DNA of 64,000 bases from NCBI RefSeq assembly GCF_003002915.1, contig NZ_PVTG01000009.1, forward strand, positions 124,001 through 188,000. Reading direction: 5' to 3'. The translations under genes and the position numbers were made by a program. Under the pieces are notes generated by a model. It did not search any database and had not been told where the DNA came from. It worked only from the letters and a program-made list of their open reading frames with translations. Shown here in pieces: positions 25,186-33,392 of the stretch. This stretch comes from Geodermatophilus tzadiensis (GTDB taxonomy: Bacteria > Actinomycetota > Actinomycetes > Mycobacteriales > Geodermatophilaceae). Every line of letters begins with the position of its first letter. Position 1 is the stretch's first letter.

Positions 25186-26012
25186 CGCAGGACGACGGGG
25201 CCGGCTACCCCACGGCGCTGGGCGCCTCGAGCCGGGAGTCGATCACCCTGCTCGGCACCGACCTCGCCCGCGACGTCATGGGCAGCGTCGGCTTCGGCGA
25301 GCTGGCGTTCTGGCTGGCCACCCAGCGCCGGCCGACGCCGGGGGAGACCCGCGTCTTCGAGGCGGTGCTCGCCGCGCTCGCCGACCACGGGTTCACCCCG
25401 ACCGCGATCGTCACCCGGCTGACCTGGCTGTCGGCGCCGGACTCGGTGCAGGGCGCACTGGCCGCCGGGCTGCTCGGCGGCGGCTCCCGCTTCCTCGGCG
25501 TCACCGAGGACTGCGGCCGCTTCCTGCACGGCGTGCTCGCCGACGCGGGCGAGCTGCCCACCGACGACGCCGGCTTCGACGCGCTGGCCCTCGAGACGGT
25601 GACCGCGCAGCGGGCCGCCGGCCGGTTCGTGCCGGGGCTGGGCCACCACGTGCACAAGGACGGCGACCCGCGCACCCCCCGGCTGTTCGAGATCGCCGCC
25701 GAGGAGGGGCTCACCGGCCCGCACCTGCGGCTGTTCGCCGCCATCGGGCGGGTGCACCCGCAGGTGCTGGGGCGGACGCTGCCGCTCAACGGCGCCGGCG
25801 TCTGCGGCGCCGCGCTGGCCGACCTCGGGCTGCCGCTGGAGCTGCTGCGCGGGTTCGCGCTGCTGGCCCGCACCGCCGGGCTGATCGGCCAGCTCGCCGA
25901 GGAGATCCGCTCCCCGGTCGCCAACGACGTCTTCCTGTCGGTCGACCTGCACAACCGCTCCGTCGCCCCGGACCCGTACGAGCCCGAGAACCTGGGAGGT
26001 CCCCATGGCTGA
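25182..26012 (+). CDS. Citryl-CoA lyase-like protein (citrate synthase fold)
   Basis: A 276-residue member of the citrate synthase superfamily in its short form, as found in citryl-CoA lyases that cleave a 3-hydroxyacyl-CoA of the citryl type. The His motif PGLGHHVHKDGDPRTPRL matches the citrate synthase GxGHxVxKxxDPR signature, and LPLNGAGVCGAALADLGLP follows. It is coupled by a 4-bp overlap to the CoA-transferase before it and by 8 bp to the dioxygenase after it. A C-C cleavage of a CoA-activated hydroxy-tricarboxylate is the natural guess. Confidence 0.8.
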   Translation: MTQDDGAGYPTALGASSRESITLLGTDLARDVMGSVGFGELAFWLATQRRPTPGETRVFEAVLAALADHGFTPTAIVTRLTWLSAPDSVQGALAAGLLGGGSRFLGVTEDCGRFLHGVLADAGELPTDDAGFDALALETVTAQRAAGRFVPGLGHHVHKDGDPRTPRLFEIAAEEGLTGPHLRLFAAIGRVHPQVLGRTLPLNGAGVCGAALADLGLPLELLRGFALLARTAGLIGQLAEEIRSPVANDVFLSVDLHNRSVAPDPYEPENLGGPHG

Positions 26013-26883
26013 GCTGGCCGCGGTCATCGCGTCCACCCACCACCCCTTCTACTACCGCGCGAGCACGTCGACCGGCGCCGACCGGCCGCCGTTCGCCGAC
26101 GAGTGGGTGGCCAAGATCGAGCGGTTCCGGGAGACCCTGACCCGGGCCGAGCCCGACGTGCTGGTGATGGTTGGCAGCGACCACTTCCACCAGCTGTGGC
26201 TGGACAACATGCCGCAGTTCCTGGTGGGCAAGGCGCCGTTCTTCGACGCGAACTTCTACAACGAGGAGCGCGAGTTCGGCCTGCCGCGGATGACGCTGCG
26301 CGGCGAGGAGGACCTGGCCGCGCACCTGCTGCGCGACGGCCTCGACCGCGACTTCGACCTGGCGTTCTCCAACGAGCTGCGCATCGACCACAGCATCACG
26401 TGCCCGATCATCACGCTGCGCCCGCAGGCCGACCTGCCGATCGTGCCGGTCTACACCAACATCTTCGCCCCGCCGCTGCCGCAGCCGCGCCGGTTCGTGG
26501 CGCTCGGGAAGGCCATCCGGGAGATGGTCGAGTCCTGGGAGTCGGACAAGCGGGTCGCCGTCATCGGCACCGGCCACCTGTCGCTGGAGCTCGGCGGCCC
26601 GCGCCAGTTCGGCGAGCACGGGCCCGACCCGGAGTTCGACCGCAGGGCCGTGGAGTGGATCGCCTCCGGCGACGTCGAGGGCTGCCTGGCCGAGGTCTCC
26701 CTGGACTCCCTGCACGCGCCGGGGAACGCCACCCACGGGTTCATGGACTTCATGCTGATGATGGGTGTCGCCGGCGAGGGCGCCAAGGCTGACCACGTCG
26801 ACACCCTCGACCTGTTCCACACGATGGAGGCCTACTTCACCTGGTACCCGAACGGCGTCCCCGGAGAGGTGGTCCCGGCGTGA
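26005..26883 (+). CDS. LigB-type class III extradiol dioxygenase, catalytic beta subunit
   Basis: A 292-residue catalytic subunit related to protocatechuate 4,5-dioxygenase LigB. Iron ligands are suggested by His12/His13 in IASTHHPF and by His60/His62 in VMVGSDHFHQ; a C-terminal GTGHLSLELGG gives further active-site residues. It needs an alpha subunit, which is the next gene. Such enzymes open catechols or related hydroxylated rings next to the diol with O2. The actual ring substrate is unknown. Confidence 0.85.
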   Translation: MAELAAVIASTHHPFYYRASTSTGADRPPFADEWVAKIERFRETLTRAEPDVLVMVGSDHFHQLWLDNMPQFLVGKAPFFDANFYNEEREFGLPRMTLRGEEDLAAHLLRDGLDRDFDLAFSNELRIDHSITCPIITLRPQADLPIVPVYTNIFAPPLPQPRRFVALGKAIREMVESWESDKRVAVIGTGHLSLELGGPRQFGEHGPDPEFDRRAVEWIASGDVEGCLAEVSLDSLHAPGNATHGFMDFMLMMGVAGEGAKADHVDTLDLFHTMEAYFTWYPNGVPGEVVPA

Positions 26884-27239
26884 GCAAGTACCTGCTGGAC
26901 AAGTTCCTCTACACCGTCGACCGCGACCCCGAGCTCGTCGAGCGCTACCGCGAGGACCCCGCCGGCACGGTGGAGTGGTGGGAGGCCGAGATGGCCAACC
27001 GCATCCTCAACTGCGCCTCCGCCGAGAGGAGCACCTGGCTGGAGTTCACCGAGGACGAGCGGCGGGCGCTGCGCGAGCAGGACCACGTGACGCTGTTCCA
27101 GATGGGCGCCCACCCGTTCCTCACGCTCACGCTCTTCATCGCGGTGTTCGAGCGCGACCACGGGCCGCTGGAGTACCAGAAGGCCTACGGGAAGGCGATG
27201 GAGCACATCTCGCTGCCGTACCCCGACATCAGCACCTGA
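26880..27239 (+). CDS. LigA-type extradiol dioxygenase alpha subunit
   Basis: A 119-residue all-helical small subunit of the LigA family. It has the conserved pattern of a N-terminal LLDKFLYTVDRDPELVERYR, then LTEDER-like FTEDERRALREQDHVTLFQMG, and PFLTLTLF. The GTG overlaps the LigB stop by 4 bp. In LigAB enzymes the alpha subunit closes over the active site of the beta subunit. Here the order is beta then alpha, the reverse of Sphingobium ligAB. Confidence 0.82.
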   Translation: MSKYLLDKFLYTVDRDPELVERYREDPAGTVEWWEAEMANRILNCASAERSTWLEFTEDERRALREQDHVTLFQMGAHPFLTLTLFIAVFERDHGPLEYQKAYGKAMEHISLPYPDIST

Positions 27240-27240
27240 C

Positions 27241-28212
27241 GTGCGCGCCGCCGTCGTCCGCAGGCCCGGGACGCCGCCCGAGCACGCCGAGCACCCCGAC
27301 CCGGTCGTCGGCCCGGGCCGCAGCCTCGTGCGGGTCACCGCCGCGCCGATCGTCCCGCTGGACCTGCTCTGCGCCTCGGGCACCTCGTACCTCGGGACCC
27401 CGGCGGTGCCCTACGTCCCCGGCGTGCAGGGCGTCGGCGTCGTGGCGGAGTCGGCCGCGGTGCCGGCCGGCACCCGGGTGTGGTTCGCGACGTCGGCCGG
27501 GATGGCGCCCGGCGACGGCGGCCTCGCCGAGCGCTGCTCGGTCGCCGACGACGACCTGGTGCCCCTGGCCGGCGGGCTCCCCGACACGGCGGTCGCCGCG
27601 CTCGGGACGTCGGCGGTCGCGGCGTGGGCGTGCCTGACCCGCCGCGGGCGGCTGCGGCCGGGGGAGACCGTCGTCGTGCTCGGGGCCGGCGGCGCGGTCG
27701 GCCAGGTCGCGGTCGGCGCGGCCCGCGTGCTCGGCGCCGGGCGGGTGGTGGCGGTGTGCCGGTCGGCGGCCGCGCAGGACCGGGCCCGGGCCGCCGGCGC
27801 CGACGCGGTGGTGCCGCTGGCCGGGGACGTCGACGCGCTCGCCGCCGCGCTCGCCGGGACCTGCGGGGGGAGCGCCGACGTCGTCGTCGACCCGGTGTTC
27901 GGGACGGCGGCCACCGCGGCGTCGCAGGTGCTCGCGCCCGGCGGGCGGCTGGTCAACCTCGGCGGGGCGTCCGGCGACGAGGCGGTGTTCTCCTCGGCGG
28001 TGCTGCGCGGCCGGTCCGCGGAGGTGCTCGGCCACACCAACAACGCGCTCACGCCGGCCCAGCGCCGGGAGGACCTGGACGCCGTCCTGGCGCACGCCGC
28101 GGCCGGCCGGATCGCCGTCGCGCACGAGACGGTGCCGCTGGCCGACGTCACCGCGGCCTGGGAGCGCCAGGCCTCCGGCCGGGCCGGGACGCGGCTGGTC
28201 GTCGTCCCCTGA
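27241..28212 (+). CDS. MDR family quinone/alcohol oxidoreductase
   Basis: A 323-residue zinc-free medium-chain reductase (quinone oxidoreductase type) with VPYVPGVQGVGVVAE near residue 60 and the Rossmann motif VVVLGAGGAVGQVAVGAARVLGAG. Catalytic-zinc Cys/His residues are absent. The GTG start is at 27241, 1 bp after the LigA stop, so it is the last gene of this operon. It may reduce or oxidise a ring-cleavage product; nothing fixes the substrate. Confidence 0.8.
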   Translation: MRAAVVRRPGTPPEHAEHPDPVVGPGRSLVRVTAAPIVPLDLLCASGTSYLGTPAVPYVPGVQGVGVVAESAAVPAGTRVWFATSAGMAPGDGGLAERCSVADDDLVPLAGGLPDTAVAALGTSAVAAWACLTRRGRLRPGETVVVLGAGGAVGQVAVGAARVLGAGRVVAVCRSAAAQDRARAAGADAVVPLAGDVDALAAALAGTCGGSADVVVDPVFGTAATAASQVLAPGGRLVNLGGASGDEAVFSSAVLRGRSAEVLGHTNNALTPAQRREDLDAVLAHAAAGRIAVAHETVPLADVTAAWERQASGRAGTRLVVVP

Positions 28213-28302
28213 CCGCGATCCGCGTGCCCCGGCTCCCCTCTTCGGGTGGTCCGACCCGCCGTGGGGCAGACACGGCTCGCAGTGATGTCGCTACTGGGGG
28301 TG

Positions 28303-28320
28303 CCGCTCCGGCCGGAGCGG
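28303..28320. promoter_or_regulatory. Perfect 18-bp palindrome just upstream of the subtilase start
   Basis: CCGCTCCGGCCGGAGCGG ends 6 bp before the ATG at 28327 and contains the only visible ribosome site (GGAG), so it may be an operator or an RNA hairpin that hides the site. Confidence 0.45.
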
Positions 28321-28326
28321 TCCCTC

Positions 28327-29904
28327 ATGGACGAGAAGAGCACACCACATGGAGTCACCACGCACACCCGGGACCTCCCGGTGAGCCGGGGCTGGGGTCG
28401 ACGCGGGATCGCCGCTCTGGCCGCCACCACCGCGACCCTGGGCGGCGTCGTCATGACCGCAGGGCCGGCCGCCGCGGCCCCCCTCGGCTACGACGTGAAC
28501 GCCAAGGGTTCGCTGTTCCACATCGCCCAGGCCGTCGGGGCGCACGACTCCTACCGGGCCGGCTTCACCGGCCGGGGGGTCGGTGTCGCGCTCATCGACA
28601 CCGGCGTCACCGAGGTGCCGGGGCTCGACACCGGCAACGTCGTCGACGGACCCGACCTGTCCTTCGACAGCCAGGACCCGGAGCTGGCACACCGCGACGC
28701 CTACGGGCACGGCACGCACCTGGCCTCGATCATCGCCGGCCGCGACGTCGCCGGGACCCCGGCGTCCTACACCGACCCGAGCCGGTTCTCCGGCATCGCC
28801 CCCGACGCCACGCTGCTCGACGTCAAGGTCGGCGCCAGCGACGGTGCGGTCGACGTCACCCAGGTCATCGCCGCCATCGACTGGGTGGTCGAGCACCGCA
28901 ACGACAACGGGATGAACATCCGCGTCATCAACCTGTCGTACGGCACCGACTCCACCCAGGACACCCGCGTCGACCCGCTGTCCTACGCCGTGGAGCAGGC
29001 GTGGAAGGCCGGCATCGTCGTCGTGGTCGCCGGCGGCAACGACGGGTCGACGAACCTCAACCTGGCCAACCCGGCCCAGGACCCCTACGTCCTCGCGGTC
29101 GGCGCGGCCGACACACAGGGCACCCTGAACGCGGTGGACGACACCGTGCCGTCGTGGGGTACCCGGGGCACCAACCAGCGGCACGTCGACGTCGTCGCCC
29201 CCGGGGTGTCGGTCACGGGCCTGCGGGTCCCCAGCGGCTACGCCGACGAGCGGAACCCGGGAGCTCGCCGGGGCGACCGCTTCGCCGTCGCCTCGGGCAC
29301 GTCCCAGGCCGCCGCCGTGGTCAGCGGCGAGGTCGCCCTGCTGCTGCAGGAGGAGCCGCGGCTGACCCCCGACCAGGTCAAGCGGCAGATCATGTCCACC
29401 TCGACGGCGTTCAGCTCGACGACCAACCAGTACCGGGGCAACGGGCTGACCAACGTCCGGCAGGCGCAGGTCAAGTCGAACAACACCTCCACCCAGTCCG
29501 CGCAGTTCTGGAGCACCGGCACCGGGTCGGTCGAGGCCGCCCGCGGCAGCTCCCACGTGGAGCGTGACGGCGTGCCGCTGCAGGGCGAGGTCGACGTGTT
29601 CGGCAACGCCTGGGACGGCCGGGCCTGGGCGACCGCGTCCGGGCGCCAGACGGCCTGGGAGGGAGGCCGCTGGCGCGGCGTCCTGTTCAGCGGGGACGGC
29701 TGGGACGGCTCCACCTGGCGCACCGCCGAGTGGACCGCGGTGGCGTGGGACGGTCGGCAGTGGCGCGACGCCGACTGGTCGGGCCGGCAGTGGCGGGACG
29801 GCTCCTGGACCGGCATCTCGTGGAACGGCCGGCAGTGGCGCGACGCGAACTGGTCGGGCCGGCAGTGGCGGACCGCCGACCTCGCCGGCGCGGCGTGGTC
29901 GTGA
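28327..29904 (+). CDS. Secreted subtilisin-like serine protease with Trp-rich tail
   Basis: A 525-residue S8 peptidase. The catalytic triad is Asp91 (VALIDTGV), His128 (YGHGTHLASI) and Ser326 (ASGTSQAAAVV); the oxyanion Asn is in VVVAGGNDGS. A signal peptide precedes it (RRG, hydrophobic run, AGPAAAAP). After the catalytic domain a linker (residues about 370-430) leads to a tail of about 90 residues with Trp every fifth residue (WRDADWSGRQWRDGSW and similar). The ATG at 28327 is preferred; in-frame starts lie at 28285 and 28246. There is no pro-domain of the I9 type that I can see. Confidence 0.85.
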   Translation: MDEKSTPHGVTTHTRDLPVSRGWGRRGIAALAATTATLGGVVMTAGPAAAAPLGYDVNAKGSLFHIAQAVGAHDSYRAGFTGRGVGVALIDTGVTEVPGLDTGNVVDGPDLSFDSQDPELAHRDAYGHGTHLASIIAGRDVAGTPASYTDPSRFSGIAPDATLLDVKVGASDGAVDVTQVIAAIDWVVEHRNDNGMNIRVINLSYGTDSTQDTRVDPLSYAVEQAWKAGIVVVVAGGNDGSTNLNLANPAQDPYVLAVGAADTQGTLNAVDDTVPSWGTRGTNQRHVDVVAPGVSVTGLRVPSGYADERNPGARRGDRFAVASGTSQAAAVVSGEVALLLQEEPRLTPDQVKRQIMSTSTAFSSTTNQYRGNGLTNVRQAQVKSNNTSTQSAQFWSTGTGSVEAARGSSHVERDGVPLQGEVDVFGNAWDGRAWATASGRQTAWEGGRWRGVLFSGDGWDGSTWRTAEWTAVAWDGRQWRDADWSGRQWRDGSWTGISWNGRQWRDANWSGRQWRTADLAGAAWS

Positions 29905-30090
29905 CCGTGGTCGTGACCGTCGCCGTCCCCGGGACCGAACCGCCGGCCGGTCGCTGTCGGCCGGCTGCGGGTCCGGGGCACCGTCCGGCGGCCCGGCCGG
30001 CCCGGCATCGGGGCCGGGTCCGCCCGCCTCGCGCCGGACGCATGTGGGGTTCCGCCCGCGGGGCGTGACGACTCCCTCCTCGGGATGACC

Positions 30091-30125
30091 AGGGTGGGGC
30101 GCGACTGCAGGTCGCGCCCCACCCT
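30091..30125. terminator. 15-bp perfect hairpin after the subtilase
   Basis: AGGGTGGGGCGCGAC (30091-30105) pairs with 30111-30125 around TGCAG. It precedes the GGDEF-EAL gene by 47 bp. The stretch 29905-30090 is otherwise without recognisable features. Confidence 0.75.
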
Positions 30126-30172
30126 GCCGTCGTCGTGGGGGAGGAACCACCAGCTCCCGAGGAGGACCGGAC

Positions 30173-32731
30173 ATGGACGTCCAGCAGGGCACCGCGGCCC
30201 CGCGCCGACGCCGGCGCCCGTCCGCCCCCGAGCAGCGGGTCCTGGGCATCAGCGCCGCGCTCGTGGTCCTGACGGCCGCGTCGCTCTGGGCGGCCCCGCC
30301 CGTCCCGGCCGGGATCGGAGGGCTCGTCGGGGCCGTAGCACTGCCGTGGTGGGTGCTGGCGCTCGGCTACGCCGCCACCGAGGCCACCGTCCTGCACATC
30401 CAGGTCAAGCGCGAGGCGCAGACGGTCTCGGTCAGCGAGCTCTCGCTCGTGCTGGGCCTGTTCTTCGCCGGCCCGCCCGCCCTGCTGGCCGGCCGGCTCG
30501 TCGGGTCGGCGACGGTGCTGCTCCTCCACCGCCGCTCCACCCCCCTGAAGACGGCGTTCAACCTGGCGCTGGCCGCCGCCGAGACCGCGGTCGCGGTGCT
30601 GTGCTTCCACGTCCTCGCCCAGGTCGGGCAGAGCGCGCCCGCGCTGTGGCTCGCCGCCCTCGCCGCGACGCTCCTCGCCAACACCGTGGGGATCATCGCC
30701 GTCGGCCTGGTCATCGCGGCCTTCGAGGGCGGGCTGCGGCCCCGCGAGCTGGCGCGGGACGTCGTCGCCGGACAGCCGGCGACGCCGGTGGTGGTCGCCG
30801 TCGCCCTCGTGGCCGTCACCAGCCTGGCCGCCGACGTCCGCAGCGCCGGCCTCCTGCTGCTGGCCGCCGCCGGGCTGCTGATCGCCTACCGGGCCTACGC
30901 CTCGCTCAGCGACCGCCACCTCAACCTCGAGCGGCTCTACCGCTTCACCCAGGCGGTCACCAGCTCCCCGGAGGTCGACGTGGTGCTGAGCAGCGTGCTG
31001 GGGGAGGCGCGCGAGCTGCTCAAGTCCGAGCGCGCCGAGGTGGCCTTCCCCGCCCCGGGCGGCGGCCACGTCGCCCGCGTCCGCCTGGGACCCTCGGGTC
31101 GGCTCTCCCGTTCGGAGGAGCCGCTGACGCCGGCGGACGAGTGGCTGCTGCGCGCGGTGGTCGGCGACGACGAGGCGCAGCTCCTGCCGCGGACCACCCG
31201 GGACGCCGCGGCCCGCGCCTGGTTGGCCGCCCGGGCCGCTCGCGAGGCGATCGCCGTCCCGCTGCGCGGCGGGGCCGGCACGGTCGGGGTCCTCGTGGTC
31301 ACCGACCGGCTCGGGGATGTGCGGACCTTCGACGACTCCGACGTGCTCCTCCTCGAGACCGTCGCCAACCACGCCAGCGTCGCCCTGCAGAACGGTGAGC
31401 TGGTCGACCGGCTGCGGCACGAGGCGCTGCACGACGCGCTCACCGGACTGCCCAACCGCGCCTTCCTGCAGCGCCGGCTGACCGGCGCGCTGGACGACGT
31501 CCGAGACGGCCGCTCCGCCGGCGCCGCGGTCATGATCCTCGACCTCGACGGCTTCAAGGACGTCAACGACACCCTCGGCCACCAGCAGGGCGACCGGCTG
31601 CTCGTGGAGGTCGGCGCCCGCCTGGGGGCCGCGGTGGGCGCGGCCGGCACCGTCACCCGGCTCGGCGGGGACGAGTTCGCCGTCCTGGTGACCGACACCG
31701 CCGACGAGGACCGGGTCGTCCGGCTGGGCCGGCGGCTGCTGCGGGCCCTCGAGCAGCCGGTGGCCCTTGACGGCCTCGAGGTCGAGGTCGGCGGGTCACT
31801 GGGCATCGCCCTGGCCCCGGTTCACGCCACCGACGCCGCCGGGCTGCTCAAGCGGGCCGACGTCGCGATGTACGACGCCAAGGGCGCCGCGCGCGGCCTG
31901 CGCGTCTACGGGGCCGACCTCGACACCGCCGATCCGCGCCGGCTGACCCTGGTCGCGGAGCTGCGCGCCGCCCTTGCGACCGGCGGGATCGAGGTGCACG
32001 TGCAGCCGCAGGCCCGCGTCACCACCGGCGAGGTCGTCGGCGTCGAGGCGCTGGTCCGCTGGGACCACCCGGAGCTGGGCCGCGTGTCGCCGGAGGAGTT
32101 CGTCCCGATCGCCGAGCGCACCGGCCTGATCGGCCCGCTGACCACCCACGTGCTGGACCGGTCGCTCGCCGCCTGCGCGGCCTGGCGGGCCGGCGGCCAC
32201 GACCTCGCCGTCGCGGTGAACCTGTCCGCGCGCAGCCTGTACGACGCCGACCTGGTCGACGAGGTCGCCCGGCTGCTCGCCCGGCACGACGTGCCCGCGG
32301 GGCGGCTCACCCTCGAGGTCACGGAGGGCTCGGTCATGGCCGACCCCGCCCGCGCCATCGCGCTGCTGCACCAGCTGCGCGACCTGGGGGTGCGGCTGTC
32401 GGTCGACGACTTCGGCACCGGGTACTCCTCGCTGTCCTACCTCAAGCGGCTGCCGGTGCACGAGGTCAAGATCGACCGCAGCTTCGTCATGGGGCTGCAG
32501 AGCGGCGCCGAGGACGTGGCGATCGTCCGTGCCGTCACCGACCTCGGGCGGCACCTGGACCTCGAGGTGGTGGCCGAGGGCGTCGAGGACGCGGCCACCT
32601 GGGAGCTGCTGCGGGAGGTGGGCTGCGACCTGGTGCAGGGCTGGTACCTCGGCCGGCCGATGCCTGCCGCCGAGCTGCTGCCCTGGCTGCGGTCCCGCCC
32701 GGCCGCCCGCGGGGCCCTGCGCGCGGTCTGA
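30173..32731 (+). CDS. Membrane GGDEF-EAL cyclic-di-GMP enzyme with GAF-like domain
   Basis: An 852-residue protein: seven or eight N-terminal membrane helices (about 20-260, MASE-like), a GAF-like domain (about 270-410), GGDEF (motif GGDEF at about 498-502) and EAL (VEALVRW at about 624). Both catalytic domains look intact: LDLDGFKDVNDTLGH in the cyclase; in the EAL domain ELTEG-like LEVTEGSVM, DDFGTGYSSLSYLK, VKIDRSF and VAEGVE. No RxxD inhibitory site precedes GGDEF. It can therefore make and degrade c-di-GMP; which dominates is unknown. Single gene, ATG after GAGGACCGGAC. Confidence 0.92.
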   Translation: MDVQQGTAAPRRRRRPSAPEQRVLGISAALVVLTAASLWAAPPVPAGIGGLVGAVALPWWVLALGYAATEATVLHIQVKREAQTVSVSELSLVLGLFFAGPPALLAGRLVGSATVLLLHRRSTPLKTAFNLALAAAETAVAVLCFHVLAQVGQSAPALWLAALAATLLANTVGIIAVGLVIAAFEGGLRPRELARDVVAGQPATPVVVAVALVAVTSLAADVRSAGLLLLAAAGLLIAYRAYASLSDRHLNLERLYRFTQAVTSSPEVDVVLSSVLGEARELLKSERAEVAFPAPGGGHVARVRLGPSGRLSRSEEPLTPADEWLLRAVVGDDEAQLLPRTTRDAAARAWLAARAAREAIAVPLRGGAGTVGVLVVTDRLGDVRTFDDSDVLLLETVANHASVALQNGELVDRLRHEALHDALTGLPNRAFLQRRLTGALDDVRDGRSAGAAVMILDLDGFKDVNDTLGHQQGDRLLVEVGARLGAAVGAAGTVTRLGGDEFAVLVTDTADEDRVVRLGRRLLRALEQPVALDGLEVEVGGSLGIALAPVHATDAAGLLKRADVAMYDAKGAARGLRVYGADLDTADPRRLTLVAELRAALATGGIEVHVQPQARVTTGEVVGVEALVRWDHPELGRVSPEEFVPIAERTGLIGPLTTHVLDRSLAACAAWRAGGHDLAVAVNLSARSLYDADLVDEVARLLARHDVPAGRLTLEVTEGSVMADPARAIALLHQLRDLGVRLSVDDFGTGYSSLSYLKRLPVHEVKIDRSFVMGLQSGAEDVAIVRAVTDLGRHLDLEVVAEGVEDAATWELLREVGCDLVQGWYLGRPMPAAELLPWLRSRPAARGALRAV

Positions 32732-32736
32732 GGCGG

Positions 32737-33333
32737 TCAGCTCGGACGTCCGGCGGGCGCGGCGCGCACGTGCAGCCGCTCGCCCTGCGGGCCGTAGAGC
32801 GCGAGCAGCTCGGCCGGCCGGTCGTCGGGGTTGCCCATCCAGTGCGGCGTGCGGGTGTCGAACTCGGCGGCCTCACCGGGGGTGAGCGTCACGTCGGTGT
32901 CGCCGAGCAGCAGCCGCAGCCGGCCCGACAGCACGTAGACCCACTCCCAGCCCTCGTGCGAGCGCTGCTCGCCCGGGTCGCCGCCCCAGCGCGGCGGCAG
33001 CACCTGCTTGTAGGCCTGCAGCCCGCCGGGGCGGCGGGTCAGCGGGATGAACGTGGCGCCGTGCCGGGTGATCGGCTTCAGCCGCACCCGCGGGTCACCG
33101 GTCTCCGGGGCGTCGACCAGCTCGTCGAGCGGCACCTGGTGGGCGCGGGCCAGCGGCAGCAGCAGCTCCAGCGTGGGCCGGCGCTGCCCGGACTCCAGCC
33201 GCGACAGCGTGGACACCGAGATGCCGGTGTCCTCCGACAGCTGGGTGAGGGTGGCGCCGCGCTGCCGGCGCAGCTCACGCAGCCGCGGGCCCACGGCGTC
33301 CAGGACGCCTTCGAGGTCGGTCACGGCCGCCAC
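32737..33333 (-). CDS. XRE-family regulator with cupin domain
   Basis: A 198-residue regulator. Residues about 15-70 are an XRE helix-turn-helix (GATLTQLSEDTGISVSTLSRLESGQ), and residues about 110-190 are a cupin (GWEWVYVLSGRLRLLLGD, FDTRTPHWMGNP). Such proteins sense small molecules through the cupin. The longest start is GTG 33333; GTG 33324 is equally possible. It is divergent from the reductase-methyltransferase fusion, with two TTGCC-N5-GGCAA-like sites in between, so it probably represses that gene and itself. Confidence 0.87.
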   Translation of the reverse strand: MAAVTDLEGVLDAVGPRLRELRRQRGATLTQLSEDTGISVSTLSRLESGQRRPTLELLLPLARAHQVPLDELVDAPETGDPRVRLKPITRHGATFIPLTRRPGGLQAYKQVLPPRWGGDPGEQRSHEGWEWVYVLSGRLRLLLGDTDVTLTPGEAAEFDTRTPHWMGNPDDRPAELLALYGPQGERLHVRAAPAGRPS

Positions 33334-33334
33334 T

Positions 33335-33370
33335 TTGCCATACCGGCAACGGAAATTGTCAAGACGGCAG
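33335..33370. promoter_or_regulatory. Two operator-like inverted repeats for the XRE-cupin regulator
   Basis: TTGCCATACCGGCAA (33335-33349) is perfectly symmetric in its 5-bp arms. TTGTCAAGACGGCAG (33356-33370) is a degenerate copy exactly 21 bp on, two helical turns, so both would be on the same DNA face between the divergent genes. Confidence 0.6.
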
Positions 33371-33392
33371 GCGTGGGTGCACCGTCGTCGGC

